From Periconia sp. R9002 (Eukaryota > Ascomycota > Dothideomycetes > Pleosporales > Periconiaceae), in NCBI GenBank assembly GCA_023627715.1, contig JAMAHW010000139.1, positions 1 through 55,110 of the forward strand: 55,110 nucleotides of DNA, read 5' to 3'. The translations under genes were made by a program, and so were the position numbers. Numbering within the stretch: the stretch's first letter is position 1; each line of letters opens with the position of its first letter. Under the pieces are notes generated by a model. That model was not told where the DNA came from. It did not search any database and worked only from the letters and a program-made list of their open reading frames with translations. This document shows, piece by piece, positions 33,020-46,125 of this stretch.

Positions 33020-34970
33020 GGTGGTGGTACCTAGCGAGAGACGTATAGAGAGGATAGTCCAAGTAAATGAGGTTAAAGAGAGGTGACCTGTATGAGAACA
33101 AGTGAAGGAACAATTGCCCGGGGAGGAAGATTATAGAAAAGAAGGGAATTCAATCGTCTGATATAAACGGGGACGTTGGCATGAACAACGGCACCGCCTC
33201 ATAATGAGTGTGCCAGAAGGTTCGTGATTGCATGTTGCAGGATTCAAGATCTGCCCGGGATGCGTCGATTAGCGTTTCCACCAGTTGACCCCACTAACCT
33301 TGATCTTGCTTCATGAAGCCGGGATTTCAACGCCACGATGGTTGCCACAGCTGGCAGGAGCATGCGTTGCTTATTTGCCTAGGCATTAGGCGTTGTTGTT
33401 GCCTGGCATCATCAGTTTGGCTCAAGTGCTGCGAGCTAAGCTCTGATCGTGTGTGCCAAGATCGCCATCAAAAGAAGTTTGAGCAGGCGCAGTCACACTA
33501 TACGGGCAGCGAGTAAATTACCTAGGTACTGTATATCCGGAGTTCGTATCGGCAGCTGAGATCGTCATTCAACTGTGTTCAGAAGCAGAAAGGCGCGGCG
33601 TGTAGATCGTTGATTCGGAAAGTCGCGATGAAGTGAGGATTGTAGCACTTGAAACGTGAACTTCTATGAAAGTAGACTAGAGCATGGACAGCACACAACT
33701 ACGGCCGAAAGTTCTCCGATTTGGATGACATAAATGGCGTTATATCGCCTACTTGCACGTATTTATAAGCATAGAGAGAGGAGGAAAGGGGAACTTTGAG
33801 CACGCGTGCATCAGGAAACAGCGCACGTGATCTGTACGAGATATACGCGTGCACGCCCTTTCTATGCACATTTCATGCAGAAACCAACATTCCCGAAGCA
33901 GCCATCGGAATCCGAATGGAAAACCCATGATCTCTTTATGGAAACCCAGTAAAATCGTTTACCGTCTTCTCAAGACTGCTCTCATCAATCCGAAAGTGCA
34001 ATCTCTGGAATGCAGGTAAAAGGAGACGAGGCTGCAGAAGAACTTGCATATACAGACACGCCTACTTGTAAATTGGGAACTGCCTATTCTGGAACATCTG
34101 TTCGAGATCGCAATAAACACGAGAATCCAGAACATGATCCATTCGCGGGGGGTTATCGGTATTTGAAACGTTCGTATTTGGGAGCGGGAAGTTGGACTTC
34201 GTAGATCCCCACCACTGGATAGATCTGCAGGCTGTTCTAGATTTTAATTGCGCCCGTTACGAGAAGAGCGGATGAGGAATGCCATGGAGATGGATATAGA
34301 AAGTGGTGGCGTGTGCCACTCGTACATGGACATGTAGGAGCTCATGGGGGCGAGGACAAGAAGTGTATCTTTTAGCTTTCGCTAGAAGTAATGTGCGCGC
34401 CTCTGCTGAAGATCTTTAGGGTTTTATGAAGTATCTTAACTGAATTACTCTGGATTCTTTCCAGATAACCTCATCCACTGCTCTAGCGTAGACAACGAAG
34501 AACTGTTCCGTAACCACCGTGATGGTCTATACCATCAATGAGATTGGAAGGATGTATGAAGCAATGCGGCAGATGTATCCAAAACTCCGCCACGAAACAT
34601 CTTTGACGCCAATCCGAATCGGATATGGGTTTCCATCCATCGATCATTGTAGTTATTCATGTCAAGTAAGACTACGTTTATTGTACGCGCTACGTGTATC
34701 GCAGGAAATGAAACCTTCAACTACAATACCCAACACACCAAACTGTCAAGCATCAATTTCGCACAGAACGTCAATCATCCTTCCCCCAAAACCGTACATA
34801 AAGAATGCCTCCCCTTCCTTCACTCCTCTTCACAACCAACCGCGACCATACTTAGACAACCATTATCACGATATTACGTAATACTGTCATACAGAAAAGT
34901 TGCTTTTTCTCCTCTAGTTACCCTAAACTGAGGCGCTTTTTGAATACTAGAGCGTTTCAAGTACCGAAAC

Positions 34971-34991
34971 AAAAAAAAAAAAAAAAAAAAA
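34971..34991 (+). repeat. Poly-A homopolymer (21 A)
   Basis: Uninterrupted run of 21 adenines in the gene-poor region. It has no target-site duplication or flanking element that would show a retroposed sequence. Confidence 0.9.
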
Positions 34992-35783
34992 GCCGAGTAC
35001 ATGTACGCATTTGTAGTTGCACGGGAAAAGATGGTACGATGCACATCTCGCGAGAACGCCTTTTACATCACATGCGTGTTACTATCAGAAGTGACTATTG
35101 GTGCAGAAGATCTTATATAACGTACAGTTTCAATTTATGTAAGACCAATGTACACGCAAGCAATGCCATGTGTTCACTTCTATGGTTGAGATATTTTCAC
35201 TTTAAGAGGAATGAGTGTACTGGATACACCTGCCCTCACTATCATCCGTAATATCCTTACGTACATAGATTGGATCAGCCTCCATCACGCGCACCATCAT
35301 TTACTTACATACATATGTAGGTAGGTATAGGTGCACGTCCCGGTCGAGAACGATTTTACATCTGTGTTTTGTTACCAGTGTTGATGCCGCTAGCAATATA
35401 ATGCGATAGTACATCCATCACCTTTAAAATTTTTGTCATATCGAATCAACTATGGATGGACAAGTAAATACTTTCACTGCTTTTACTACCCACCTACCTA
35501 CTCACCCTAGAAACTCCCTTCCCCTGAAAACCCTCTCCTTAAATGTTACGAATCCACATGACGTAGTAAGCGTGCTACATACATACGCAATCAGCCTTAC
35601 GGTGGAGAGAGAGAGGCGTTATTAGACTACATACGATGCCATGCTATTGGACCAGCTTTGGTAACTATGCGACAGTATTTGTTTTTGTTTTTCGGCGAGT
35701 TTTTTTTTCTCCGTTGGGACTCTCCGCAAATGAGATGGCGTGGACTGTGCGCGTGTGTATACAGAAGAGGGAACACGCAGCCG

Positions 35784-35791
35784 TCCGCGGA
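35784..35791 (+). promoter_or_regulatory. Exact PDRE-type octamer TCCGCGGA
   Basis: Matches the palindromic Pdr1/Pdr3 site of yeast multidrug-transporter promoters. It lies about 1.9 kb upstream of the PDR transporter start. One 8-mer can occur by chance, and filamentous fungi use other regulators, so function is uncertain. Confidence 0.3.
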
Positions 35792-37182
35792 AGCACGAAT
35801 ATTGTAGGTAATGCTAAATGCGAACAGTCAGCGCTTGAGTATAGATGCGAGGTTATGCGAGTGTTGCATATACTCTGCGATGATTCATTATTACATTTCA
35901 TGAGTGTTGCCTACATGCTTGCGTATGCCGGTATGCATGTATAGGGATCTTATAGGCGCATGGTGGAGTATATACGTGATATGTACAATGACATTTATGT
36001 ACATACATACCTACCATGCATACCTACATAACGCATGTACGAATTTAGCGTGACAGTGTCCTACCGTTTGTACATGACTGCGGATCCCATGGATGATTGG
36101 CCACTTGTCTACAAATGTACGCAGCAGAAGAAAATCATTTAGGCACTGTATTAGTCAGAACGTCTAGAATGGGCAACTTTCAAGCCGGAACTTCGGAACC
36201 AAATCAGTTCCTTTGTAAGGGGGGCGCCGCGGCAAATATAACCCGGAGCAAAATCACAAGTGCCGAATCTGGGCTCGTCTCAGAGCTGATAGGAAATATG
36301 CGAATGAGATGTGGGTCGTCGTCCCGCAATTTGCACATGGTCTTTCTGAGAGGGTCCAAGTGCAATTAGAAATTCTGATGTTTGCTTATAGGAAAAGCGG
36401 CGTGGGCGACGACGCGTCTTATGTAGTTGTGTTTGCGGAGGGATTGTTGGACCGGATTTTCTAATCATGGGGGTTTTTAACTACTGCATTGGGTAGGGTT
36501 GGGGAAATAAAACTGGGACCAGATATGGGAATCTCACAAACGCATACTTCTATTGGCTATATCGCGAGGTTATCCAATCCATTGGCTGGCTGTGCCGACA
36601 TTGTAATAATTTAATAAGTAGAGCAACAGCCTGATCGGTCATCTCGCTCGCATTATGCCGCGAAGTGCGCTTTTGCTTAGAAATACGCAGTGATTTCGGA
36701 GAAAAATTGCGTCTGCGGCGTTGCGCGCTGATGGTAGCTGGGCACAAACGATTGGTACGCCTTGGCGACGAGGCGGCACAATCCGCAGATCCCGGACCGT
36801 TTTACGGTGTTGGAGGTTGATGATCGCACTGGATACAACCAGGTTTGGTATTTGCGACACAATTGATACGAAATTGTGGGTGTAGGGATTGATGGGTGGT
36901 GGCGGAGGGGGAAACAACGAAAAGGAAGGAGAGAAAGAGGTGAGATAGAGCGCGCAGCGGAGTGAGCATGTGGGGCAGATGAGTACATAGATGCCGCTAT
37001 TTCCATTGTTTACGCGTGTCAACAGTATAACGTTATGTAGGATTCAAGTACAGCATGTCAGGTTCTAACAGATATTGATGTATGAATAACAGGTTCCAAT
37101 TTTAGACATGTCAAATACTTTAGAGTTTTCCAAATACCATTCCATGGGCACAGGTAGGTAGACGAATACGAACAGTTTATGT

Positions 37183-37273
37183 TCTGCGGAGTGTTTTGTA
37201 GCCATCACGTAGCCTAAAGAGGTAGGCCGGAGGGTTTAATTAGTCATTTTTCGCATCTCGCACCGCGGAGTGT
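37183..37273 (+). promoter_or_regulatory. Two PDRE-like sites with identical GCGGAGTGT core
   Basis: TCTGCGGAGTGT at 37183-37194 and ACCGCGGAGTGT at 37262-37273 share nine identical bases in the same orientation, 79 bp apart. They lie 400-490 bp before the transporter ATG. Each is one mismatch from TCCGCGGA. CGG-containing repeats are typical of Zn2Cys6 regulators. Candidate operator pair for the transporter. Confidence 0.4.
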
Positions 37274-37673
37274 CAGTCATGCTTGCATTGCCATGGCATT
37301 TTAGCAGCCAAACGAGTCATTGCCCCTAGTGATTCGGCCAAGAATCGTATCTGGACCGAGAAAGGCTTCTTGAAAACCTCTAACGTCAAGAGGCAAAATG
37401 CGGGTCTGCTTCAAACAGCCTGCCTTCTTCTCTTAACTCCGCCCGGCAAGCCCTATCACTCATAATTAGCCATAATAGTCTGCCGCGCCCTTCAGCCCTT
37501 TATTGTTTTTTTTCTTTCTCTTGGTGATTGTTGTCGCAGTGTGCGGTCCTTCCTTCTTCCCTCCGGAACATATTTGAAGATTTGCCACTTTGGCCTTGAG
37601 CGGTAACCCTGCCGACTCGATTGCTTTCCCTCAACACCAAAGCAACGCGGGAAACCGCATACACACGCCCAGT

Positions 37674-40600
37674 ATGGAGAAATCACACATTCCTTTAAAC
37701 AACAAAACCGCCCATGAAGACACAGAGGGAACCACCTTCGCAGCCATCCATGCCTCGGGCCGTCAAGTCGATAGCGACAGTACCACTACCACTAGTGCAG
37801 ATGGTAGCACCGCAGTACACACACCCGAAAAGAACAGCCACGCCGGAGGTGTCAATGTGTCTCGAGCCGTAGCCGATTTCGCTGAACTCAACCGCGAACT
37901 TTCTAGGACGAGCCATCTGAGTCGCGCCCAGTCTCGTCGGAGCCAGAAGGGTGCTGGTGCTGATGTCGAAAAAGCCGCGGATGATTCCTCTGAGGAGCCT
38001 TTCGATCTCCAAACCGTGCTTAGGGGCAACCGTGATGAGGAAGAATTGGCAGGCATCAAATCAAAGCAGATAGGTGTATCCTTTGATGGCTTGACCGTGC
38101 GTGGAATTGGTGGTGTCAAGAATTACATCAAGACTTTCCCCGATGCCTTCGTCTCTTTCTTCAATGTTTACGGAATTGCCAAGGGCCTTCTTGGCCTCGG
38201 CAAGAAAGGAGCCGAATTCGATATTCTGAAGGATTTCAAGGGAGTGGTGAAGCCTGGTGAGATGTGCTTGGTGTTGGGAAGGCCGGGAAGTGGTTGCACG
38301 ACTTTTTTGAAAGTCATCGCAAATCAACGGTATGGTTACACCGGTGTGGAAGGAAAGGTCTTGTATGGACCTTTTGAAAGCAATTTCTTCGAGAAGCGAT
38401 ACCGAGGAGAAGCTGTCTATTGCGAGGAAGACGAGAATCACCACCCTACTTTGACAGTTGGCCAGACCTTGGATTTCGCCCTGGAGACAAAGGTTCCAGG
38501 AAAACGCCCCGCGGGACTTTCCCGGAAAGATTTTAAAGAACGCGTCATCGATCTGATGTTGAAAATGTTCAACATTGAGCATACGCGAAACACCATCGTT
38601 GGCAACCCCTTTGTCCGCGGTGTTTCTGGAGGCGAGCGCAAGCGTGTATCCATCGCCGAAACGATGATAACGGGAGCGAGTGTCGTCAGCTGGGACAACT
38701 CTACCCGTGGTCTTGATGCCTCGACTGCTGTCGACTATGCTCGATCCCTCCGAGTGCTGACTGATATCTACAAGACTACCACTTTCGTCTCCCTCTACCA
38801 AGCTTCTGAGAACATCTACAAATGCTTTGATAAGGTCTTGGTCATTGACAGCGGCCGACAGGTGTATTTCGGCCCAGCAAATGAAGCTCGCGCTTACTTT
38901 GAGGGCCTCGGATTCCTCGAAAAGCCTCGCCAAACTTCTCCCGATTACTTGACTGGATGTACCGATCCATTCGAACGCGAATACGCCGTCGGACGAAGCG
39001 AAAAGGACGTCCCCAGCACCCCAGAAGACCTCGCAGCCACCTTCCAAAAGTCCGAAATCGCAGCCCGCAACGACACCGAAATGGCCGAATACCACGCTCG
39101 CATGGACCAAGAAAGGCACATCTACGATGATTTTGAAATCGCGGTGAAGGAAGGCAAGAGACACGCCTCCAAAAAATCCGTCTACAGCATTCCCTTCTAC
39201 CTCCAGCTCTGGGCTTTGGCGAAACGTCAATTCATCCTCAAATGGCAAGACAAGTTCAATCTCGTCGTTTCCTGGATGACTTCAATTGTTATTGCTATCA
39301 TCGTCGGTACCGTTTGGCTCGATATTCCACGAACTTCCGCTGGTGCATTCACTCGTGGTGGTGTTCTCTTCATCTCGCTCTTGTTTAACGCGTTCCAGGC
39401 CTTTTCGGAGTTGGCTTCTACCATGATAGGACGGCCGATCATCAACAAACATCGCGCTTTCACGTTCCATCGACCGTCAGCTTTGTGGATTGCACAAATT
39501 GGTGTCGATCTTCTGTTCTCTTCGGCTCAGATTTTAGTGTTTTCGATCTTGGTGTACTTTATGACGGACCTTGCACGCGATGCAGGAGCTTTCTTCATCT
39601 TTGTCTTGATGATCATCACTGGATACCTTGCCATGACACTTTTCTTCCGTACCGTTGGATGTCTGTGTCCCGATTTCGACGTCGCCATTCGTCTCGCCGC
39701 TACAATCATTACTCTCTTCGTGTTGACCTGTGGTTACCTCATCCAATGGGACTCTCAACAAGTCTGGCTTAGATGGATCTTCTACATTAATTCTCTAGGT
39801 CTCGCCTTTTCCTCGCTAATGATGAACGAATTCGGTCGCATAGATCTGACTTGCACCGGTCAGAACCTCATTCCCTTCGGACCTGGATACGGCGATATCA
39901 ACTCCCAGACTTGCACTCTTCCAGGTAGCAGGCCCGGCTCAAATATTGTTTCTGGAAAGGATTACATTCAAGCAGCTTTCAGCTATGCCACGGGAGACCT
40001 ATGGAGAAACTGGGGTATCACTGTCGTTCTTATCGTCACGTTCCTCGGTGCCAATGCCTTCTTGGGCGAGTTCATCAGGTGGGGTGCTGGAGGCCGAACT
40101 GTCACGTTCTTCGCAAAAGAGACCAAGGAATTGGCTGAACTCAATGGCAAACTCCGCGAGAAACGTGAGAAGCGAAATCGCAAAGAGGATACCGAGGATG
40201 CCAGCTCTGGATTGAAGATTACTTCCAAGGCCGTATTGACGTGGGAGGATCTCTGTTATGACGTCCCAGTTCCCTCTGGTGAACTGCGTCTTTTGAACAA
40301 CATTTACGGTTACGTTAAGCCCGGTCAACTAACAGCTCTTATGGGCGCTTCAGGTGCGGGAAAGACTACTTTACTAGATGTGCTCGCGGCGCGTAAGAAC
40401 ATTGGAGTTATCAGTGGCGAAAAACTGGTGGATGGCAAACCCCCTGGCATCGCATTCCAACGTGGTACTGCTTACGCTGAGCAATTGGACGTCCATGAAC
40501 CGGCTACCACCGTTCGTGAGGCGCTTCGCTTCAGTGCCGATTTGCGCCAACCCTATGAGACACCCCAAGCTGAGAAATATGCCTATGTTGAAGAGGTCAT

Positions 40601-42180
40601 CTCCCTTTTGGAAATGGAGGACATGGCTGATGCTATCATTGGAGACCCGGAGAGTGGATTGGCCGTCGAACAACGCAAACGTGTCACGATCGGTGTCGAA
40701 CTCGCTGCTAAACCTGAACTGCTTCTCTTCCTCGACGAACCTACCTCTGGTCTTGACTCTCAAAGCGCGTTCAACATTGTTCGATTCCTGCGAAAGCTCG
40801 CAGCCGCGGGCCAAGCTATCCTGTGCACAATCCATCAGCCCAACTCTGCCCTATTCGAGAACTTCGATCGTCTCCTCCTCCTCCAACGCGGTGGCCAATG
40901 TGTCTACTTTGGCGACATTGGTAAGGACGCACATGTGCTCTTGGAATACTTCCGCAAGAACGGAGCTGATTGCCCGAGCGACGCCAATCCCGCTGAGTGG
41001 ATGTTGGATGCAATTGGCGCCGGTTCCGCTCCTCGTCTTGGAAGCCGTGACTGGGCGGACGTCTGGGCTGACAGCGAGGAATTCGCCGCAGTGAAGGAAG
41101 ACATAATCCGCACCAAAGAGACACGTATTACAGAAGTCGGAAATGCCGAGCCTCAAGTCCAAAAAGAATACGCAACTCCCCTGTGGCATCAAATCAAGCT
41201 TGTAAACAAGCGCATGAACCTCTCCTTCTGGCGTACTCCCAACTACGGCTTCACCCGTCTATATAACCACGTCATTCTCGCTCTCCTAACTGGTCTCGCC
41301 TACCTCCAACTCGACGACTCTCGCGCATCGCTTCAATACAGAGTCTTCGTCATCTTCCACGCCACGGTCCTGCCCGCCCTCATTCTGGCGCAAGTCGAGC
41401 CCAAGTACGCCATGGCCCGCATGATCGCATACAAAGAGCAAATGGCCAAGACGTACCGATCCTTCCCCTTCGCCGTGTCCATGGTCATCGCCGAGATGCC
41501 CTACAGCATCATCTGCGCTGTCGGCTTCTTCCTTCCCCTTTACTACATCCCCGGCCTGAACTCGGCCTCTGACCGCGCGGGCTACCAATTCCTCATGATA
41601 CTAGTCTGCGAGCTCTTCAGCGTTACCCTCGGTCAAGCTGTGGCAGCGCTCACGCCCTCGCCCTTCATCTCCGCCCTCTGCAACCCCTTCATCATCGTCG
41701 TCTTCTCCCTCTTCTGCGGCGTCACCATCCCCAAACCCCAAATCCCTCGCTTCTGGCGCTCGTGGCTGTACGAGCTCGACCCCTTCACCAGGCTCGTCGG
41801 TGGCATGGTCGTCACCGAGATGCACGGGCGAAAAGTCGAATGCACGCCCGGTGAATTCAACAGCTTCCGCGCCCCGTCCGGTCAGGACTGCGGCTCGTAC
41901 ATGGACAACTTCTTCTCTAGCGGCGCGCCGGGATACATCCTCAACAACGCGACCAACATGTGCGAATACTGCGCGTTCAAGGTCGGAGATGAGTTTTACA
42001 CACCACTCGGGTACGAGTTTGGCAACCGGTGGAGGGATTTCGGCATCTTCACTGCCTTTATTGGCAGTAACCTGATCATCATCTTTTTGGCTGTAAGTAC
42101 TATAACTTTCGAAATGCGACATATAACGAAAGCTAACACAACATACACAGGCCCGCTATCTCAACTTCAACAGAAGGTGA
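37674..42180 (+). CDS. PDR-type (ABCG) full-size drug-efflux transporter, 2 exons
   Basis: Exons are 37674-42092 and 42151-42180, giving 1482 aa, the usual PDR length. The 58-nt terminal intron (GTAAGT...ACACAG) must be removed to give the C-terminus ARYLNFNRR; reading through it adds a spurious tail. The order is reversed (NBD-TMD) twice. NBD1 has the PDR-specific degenerate Walker A GRPGSGCTT (about 203), signature VSGGERKR (317) and DNSTRGLDAST (342). TMD1 spans about 523-803. NBD2 has Walker A GASGAGKTT (892), a degenerate signature VEQRKRVTIG (998) and DEPTSGLDS (1020). TMD2 spans about 1186-1430. It is a plasma-membrane exporter of hydrophobic toxicants, azoles or own metabolites. Substrate range cannot be predicted. 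The ATG at 37674 gives the typical acidic N-terminus. Confidence 0.95.
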
Positions 42181-43110
42181 AAAGACTCGTTTCATCACTT
42201 TCAATTATTCACTCACTCCCACCACATCCACATACCCTTTTCTTTCTTCGTAATCTTGCTCTTGTTGTCCCCGAAAAAGTATTTCCAACTTATGGCGTGC
42301 TGTTTTGCACCTAATACCATCTACCATCTACCATCTCCTTCCTTTTTTTTCTCGTGTCGTTGCTCGTCTTTTAGATTGTACATGTGTACTCGTTTGCTCT
42401 TTGTCATAGAGCAAACATCAATATCTGTTCGGTGAAATCATATAGATAGACATAGTTTTCTCCTCGTTGTTCAACATTTTCATGTACTTTTCTTATATTT
42501 GTCTTCCCTCGTACAAGTGCGAGGGGTTTCCATGACAGGGGGGGGGTCGGATAGGATAGGATGAAGAGGAGGGAAGGGAAGAGGATAATAGCATCTTGTA
42601 AGCTTTATGTGTGGCTTCAAGTTTTTCATAGTAGCACATTTATTGTGTAAGAGAGGATGAAGTAGATATTTGAAATACAGTAAAAATTGGATAAAATATG
42701 TTTTTGCACGGGTGATGGTGTTTTCTTTTTCGTTTTCTCGTGGGATGGGTGAGGGAGTGTGTTAGCAGCACTGAGCACTAGCGTTGTCGCTCCCGCTAGC
42801 TTCGGGCGTCACCTAGTTACCTATGCTGCATTCAGGATATGGGCACGCACCACGGCCCCATCGTGCCATCCAAGACAGTGTTGAGCTACTAGTAGTTTGT
42901 TTTTGCGGCTTTAACACCTGTACCATCATGCCGGAACCCTGTGATGTGCTCCAATATGTATTTAGCATAGATTGCGGCGCAGGAGGAGCTGATTGTCACC
43001 GCTAGTCTCCCAAATACCCCCCACCACCACATCTCTCAAAGCATTGAGACACTTTTTTTTACTGTCCAACTTCGAAATAATCGCGCTGTGGCACTTTCTG
43101 CTTATTCACA
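42181..43110. other. Intergenic, transporter 3' end and monooxygenase promoter
   Basis: 930 bp. A 9-G run lies at 42538-42546. No gene was seen. Both flanking genes read to the right. Confidence 0.4.
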
Positions 43111-45079
43111 ATGAGCAATCTCGAGGGCAAGAATCGAGACAGTTCTGATGTTGGGTTCACACCAGTCCTCATCATTGGCGCAGGTGCATCTGGCATCGCC
43201 ATGGCTTATCAGCTAAAGCATCAGCTGGGATACAGTGACTTTCGAGTCGTAGAACGCCAGTCTGGAATCGGAGGTGAGATCTTGTGCTGTTGTCATGGAG
43301 AATGAGGAGGGACGGTCAAGTCTAATGTCGAGAAAGGCGCGTGGTGGTCCAATCGATATCCAGGAGTGGTGAGTGTTAAAAACAGCTATCGATGATATTC
43401 TGCTTAAAATCTTAATTGAATACCAGGCTTGTGACGTGTATGACCCCCTGTTTCTTCCATATGCGACACAATTAAAATCACTACAGGCCAACAGCGTCGT
43501 ACTCTTTCTCCTTTGCGCCATACTACACCTCTACGCGGTTATATCCAAGTGGTGACGAATTTCAAAAATATCTACAGGGTATCGCCGATAGGTTTAACAT
43601 CTCTCCCAAAATTGAATTCGACATTGAAGTATCGTCACTTCGCTGGATTGAGAGCGATTCGCAATGGGAGGCAACACTCACCCACTTTGCCCCTGGCGTC
43701 GGAGATCTAAGTACACGGGAGCGAGACGACAAAATAGCTAAAAACGGTGCCTTGGTCCTGAGGAAAGAAACCATTCGCTCTAAAGCTGTGGTGAGTTGCG
43801 CTGGCATACTCGTGGAGCCTAACCCATGGCCGTCCTCTATCCCCGGCCGGGACAACTTCAAGGGCGCAGTCTTCCACACCGCACGTTGGAACGCGGACGT
43901 CGATCTTAACGAAAAACATGTGGTCGTTATAGGTGCTGGCTGCAGTGCAGCGCAAGTCGTCCCTTCACTCCTCGCCGAACCCTACAACGTCAAATCCGTA
44001 ACCCAGATTATGCGACAAGCGCCGTGGGTAATGCCGCGTCTTGAAGAGCCCTTTGGAAAAGAGAAGTTTGCAAAGTACGCACCAACGGTGCTAACGTACT
44101 TACCCATACTAGGCTGGATGTATCGCATGGCGATACACTGGCTTGTGGAGGTTATTTGGGCAACTGTGATCCAAGCAAAGAACGTCAAGTGGCGCAAGGC
44201 GCTCGAGGCTTCAACCTTGAAGAGAACACTCGAACTCATACCAGAGAAGTATCACACGATGATGACCCCAGATTATCCCTACGGCTGTAAAAGACGAGTC
44301 TTTGACAGCGACTGGTTGATGAGCATGAACAAACCAAATTTCGCGTTGGAAAACCGCAACATCACCGCTGTTCACGAGACGGGATTGATACTTGGCGCGC
44401 CATATAACAGCAAAAGCACGGATAACACCAACAAGACGCACATCCCCGCTGATGTTATCATTCTCGCCACCGGATTCGAGGCCACACGATGGTTGCACCC
44501 ACTCTCCGTCATCGGCCGGAACGGTTCCTCGCTCCAAGATACCTGGAACACGCGCGGTGGCCCGCAAGCGCACATGGGGGTTGCCATTGATGGATTCCCC
44601 AACTTCTTCATCGCCATGGGTCCGAACTCGGCGAATGGAACTCACTCACTGATCCTCACTATCGAAAACATGGCAATCTACATAGCCAAGATAATCCGTC
44701 CTTTGTTAGAGGGAGATGTTGCTACTATCGAAGTCAAAAAAAAAGCTGTCAGTTCCTGGACGCAGGAAATTAAGCGAGGCTTGCTGGAGACGGTGTTTGT
44801 GGGCTGCAGGAGTTGGTATATGGATAGAGAAGGGTATAACTCGACTTTGTATCCGTGAGTAGATTTTATGTTTTGCTATTCGATTCATGTCTGTGTGCTA
44901 ACGAATAGGTCAGGTATTCTCAGTCAGGATTGACACTGAGATGTCTGTTCCCGCGCTGGGATGACTGGGTTTTTACTGGAGCCGAGGGAAAGCTGTGGAC
45001 AAGGGGTAGGGGGATCAATTTAAGCTTCTATATCGTACCTCTACTTTTATCTGGAGCCGCATACTTTTTCTGGAGATAG
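43111..45079 (+). CDS. Baeyer-Villiger-type flavin monooxygenase, 5 exons including an 11-nt exon
   Basis: Exons are 43111-43273, 43337-43368, 43427-43437, 43487-44854 and 44914-45079, giving 579 aa; all four introns are GT-AG and phase-consistent. Splicing yields VLIIGAGASGIAMAYQL (FAD), GAWWSNRYPGV-ACDV-PTASYSFSFAPYY (split over exons 2-4), the fingerprint FKGAVFHTARWN and the NADPH motif VVVIGAGCSAAQ, then ILATGFEATRWLHP. The last exon adds YSQSGLTLRCLFPRWDDW, a typical C-terminal motif of the family, and a final hydrophobic segment (SFYIVPLLLSGAAYFFW) suggesting a tail anchor. The enzyme probably inserts oxygen into ketones or hydroxylates a substrate using NADPH. The fingerprint has Trp-Asn where many members have Trp-Pro or Trp-Asp. 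It lies 0.9 kb downstream of the PDR pump. Confidence 0.88.
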
Positions 45080-46125
45080 CGAGTTTTTTTTTTCAAAAGA
45101 AAAGATACTCTTCAAACCTCAATCAGGCATCAATTGAAAAGGTAGCCACGTGACTCCAATCTAGTCAAACTAATCCGACAGCTAATCCACCGGTACCTAT
45201 GTTGAACTCTAGGTGGCGTATTAAGACACTGATGATGTACTGTAACCACCCTAGTTGCATTTAACTAACTTTGTACCCACGATATAGGTATATGTGTACA
45301 CATACATACCTTAACATTACTATATGTAACTACAGAATCTTGTGATGACGACAATCCTCTAATCCTCCGGAATGACTAATACAGATTTCCTGGCATGACA
45401 GTTCAACAAAAGATATGTCACAAATCCTTCGAACTCTGTATTCGCATATGTCGCGGTTTGTGTGTTTGCTTGATATATTTTCCAATTTCGTCATATTCTC
45501 TTTGTTTGTTGATTGCTAGCAAATATCTTGAAATAAACACCCAGCATGTACATATAGGGCTTTTTCTTGCTATCTGAATATGTATGATTAGCTTCTTCCA
45601 AGCAAGTTGTTTGGTCTTACAGTATATATCATTTCCTTTGCACATGTTATATACTTCCCCCCTCAATAATTGCTAGTCGATGACTCCTACATATTCTACC
45701 GTTTGAAAGACGCCGAAAATCACTTATCATGCTCTTTCTCTAGTTGATGCATATCAAGTATCCCACGTCCTTTATCAACTAGAAACCCAAGCACGACTTC
45801 TTTGCACATCATAATCCAAGTCCAGACCGTGTCGTTCGATCATGTTGCAAGTGTCACTCAAAATGTCAGTTAGACCAAAACTACCTTGTGATGTGACAGC
45901 GGAAACATACCTAGTCATCTTGTTTAAACAATGAACTCTCCAGCTGCCATATTAATAGAGAACCGAAAATGTGAGATAGATATCAGCACCGCAGAGTGTG
46001 TACAGCCCGCGTGAAAGTCAAGAGTTGACATCGAAACAAGCAATTCATCGATCGTCACTGCAAACGCGAGCCGGTACACATTCCTACTTCACGATTACAC
46101 AGCGAGAAGGTTCAAAGCTAACATC
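45080..46125. other. Intergenic region
   Basis: 1.05 kb, AT-rich (especially 45230-45660), with no gene or named site seen. Confidence 0.45.

Larger units (their letters stand above)
33020..37673. other. Long gene-poor region upstream of the ABC transporter
   Basis: 4.65 kb with no supported gene; all frames are short and motif-free. It has a 21-nt poly-A run, dispersed TACATACA/GTAGGTAG short repeats (about 35280-35340, 35572-35585, 35995-36030), and sites resembling pleiotropic drug response elements (listed separately). It may contain unannotated non-coding transcripts; nothing in the sequence proves this. Confidence 0.45.

Noticed and set aside
34971..34991. Poly-A run as a retroposon tail
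   Set aside because: No recognisable retroelement sequence upstream and no target-site duplication seen.
38061..39248. Minus-strand 395-codon frame inside the ABC transporter
   Set aside because: Exact antisense shadow of the conserved NBD1 coding region, caused by codon bias.
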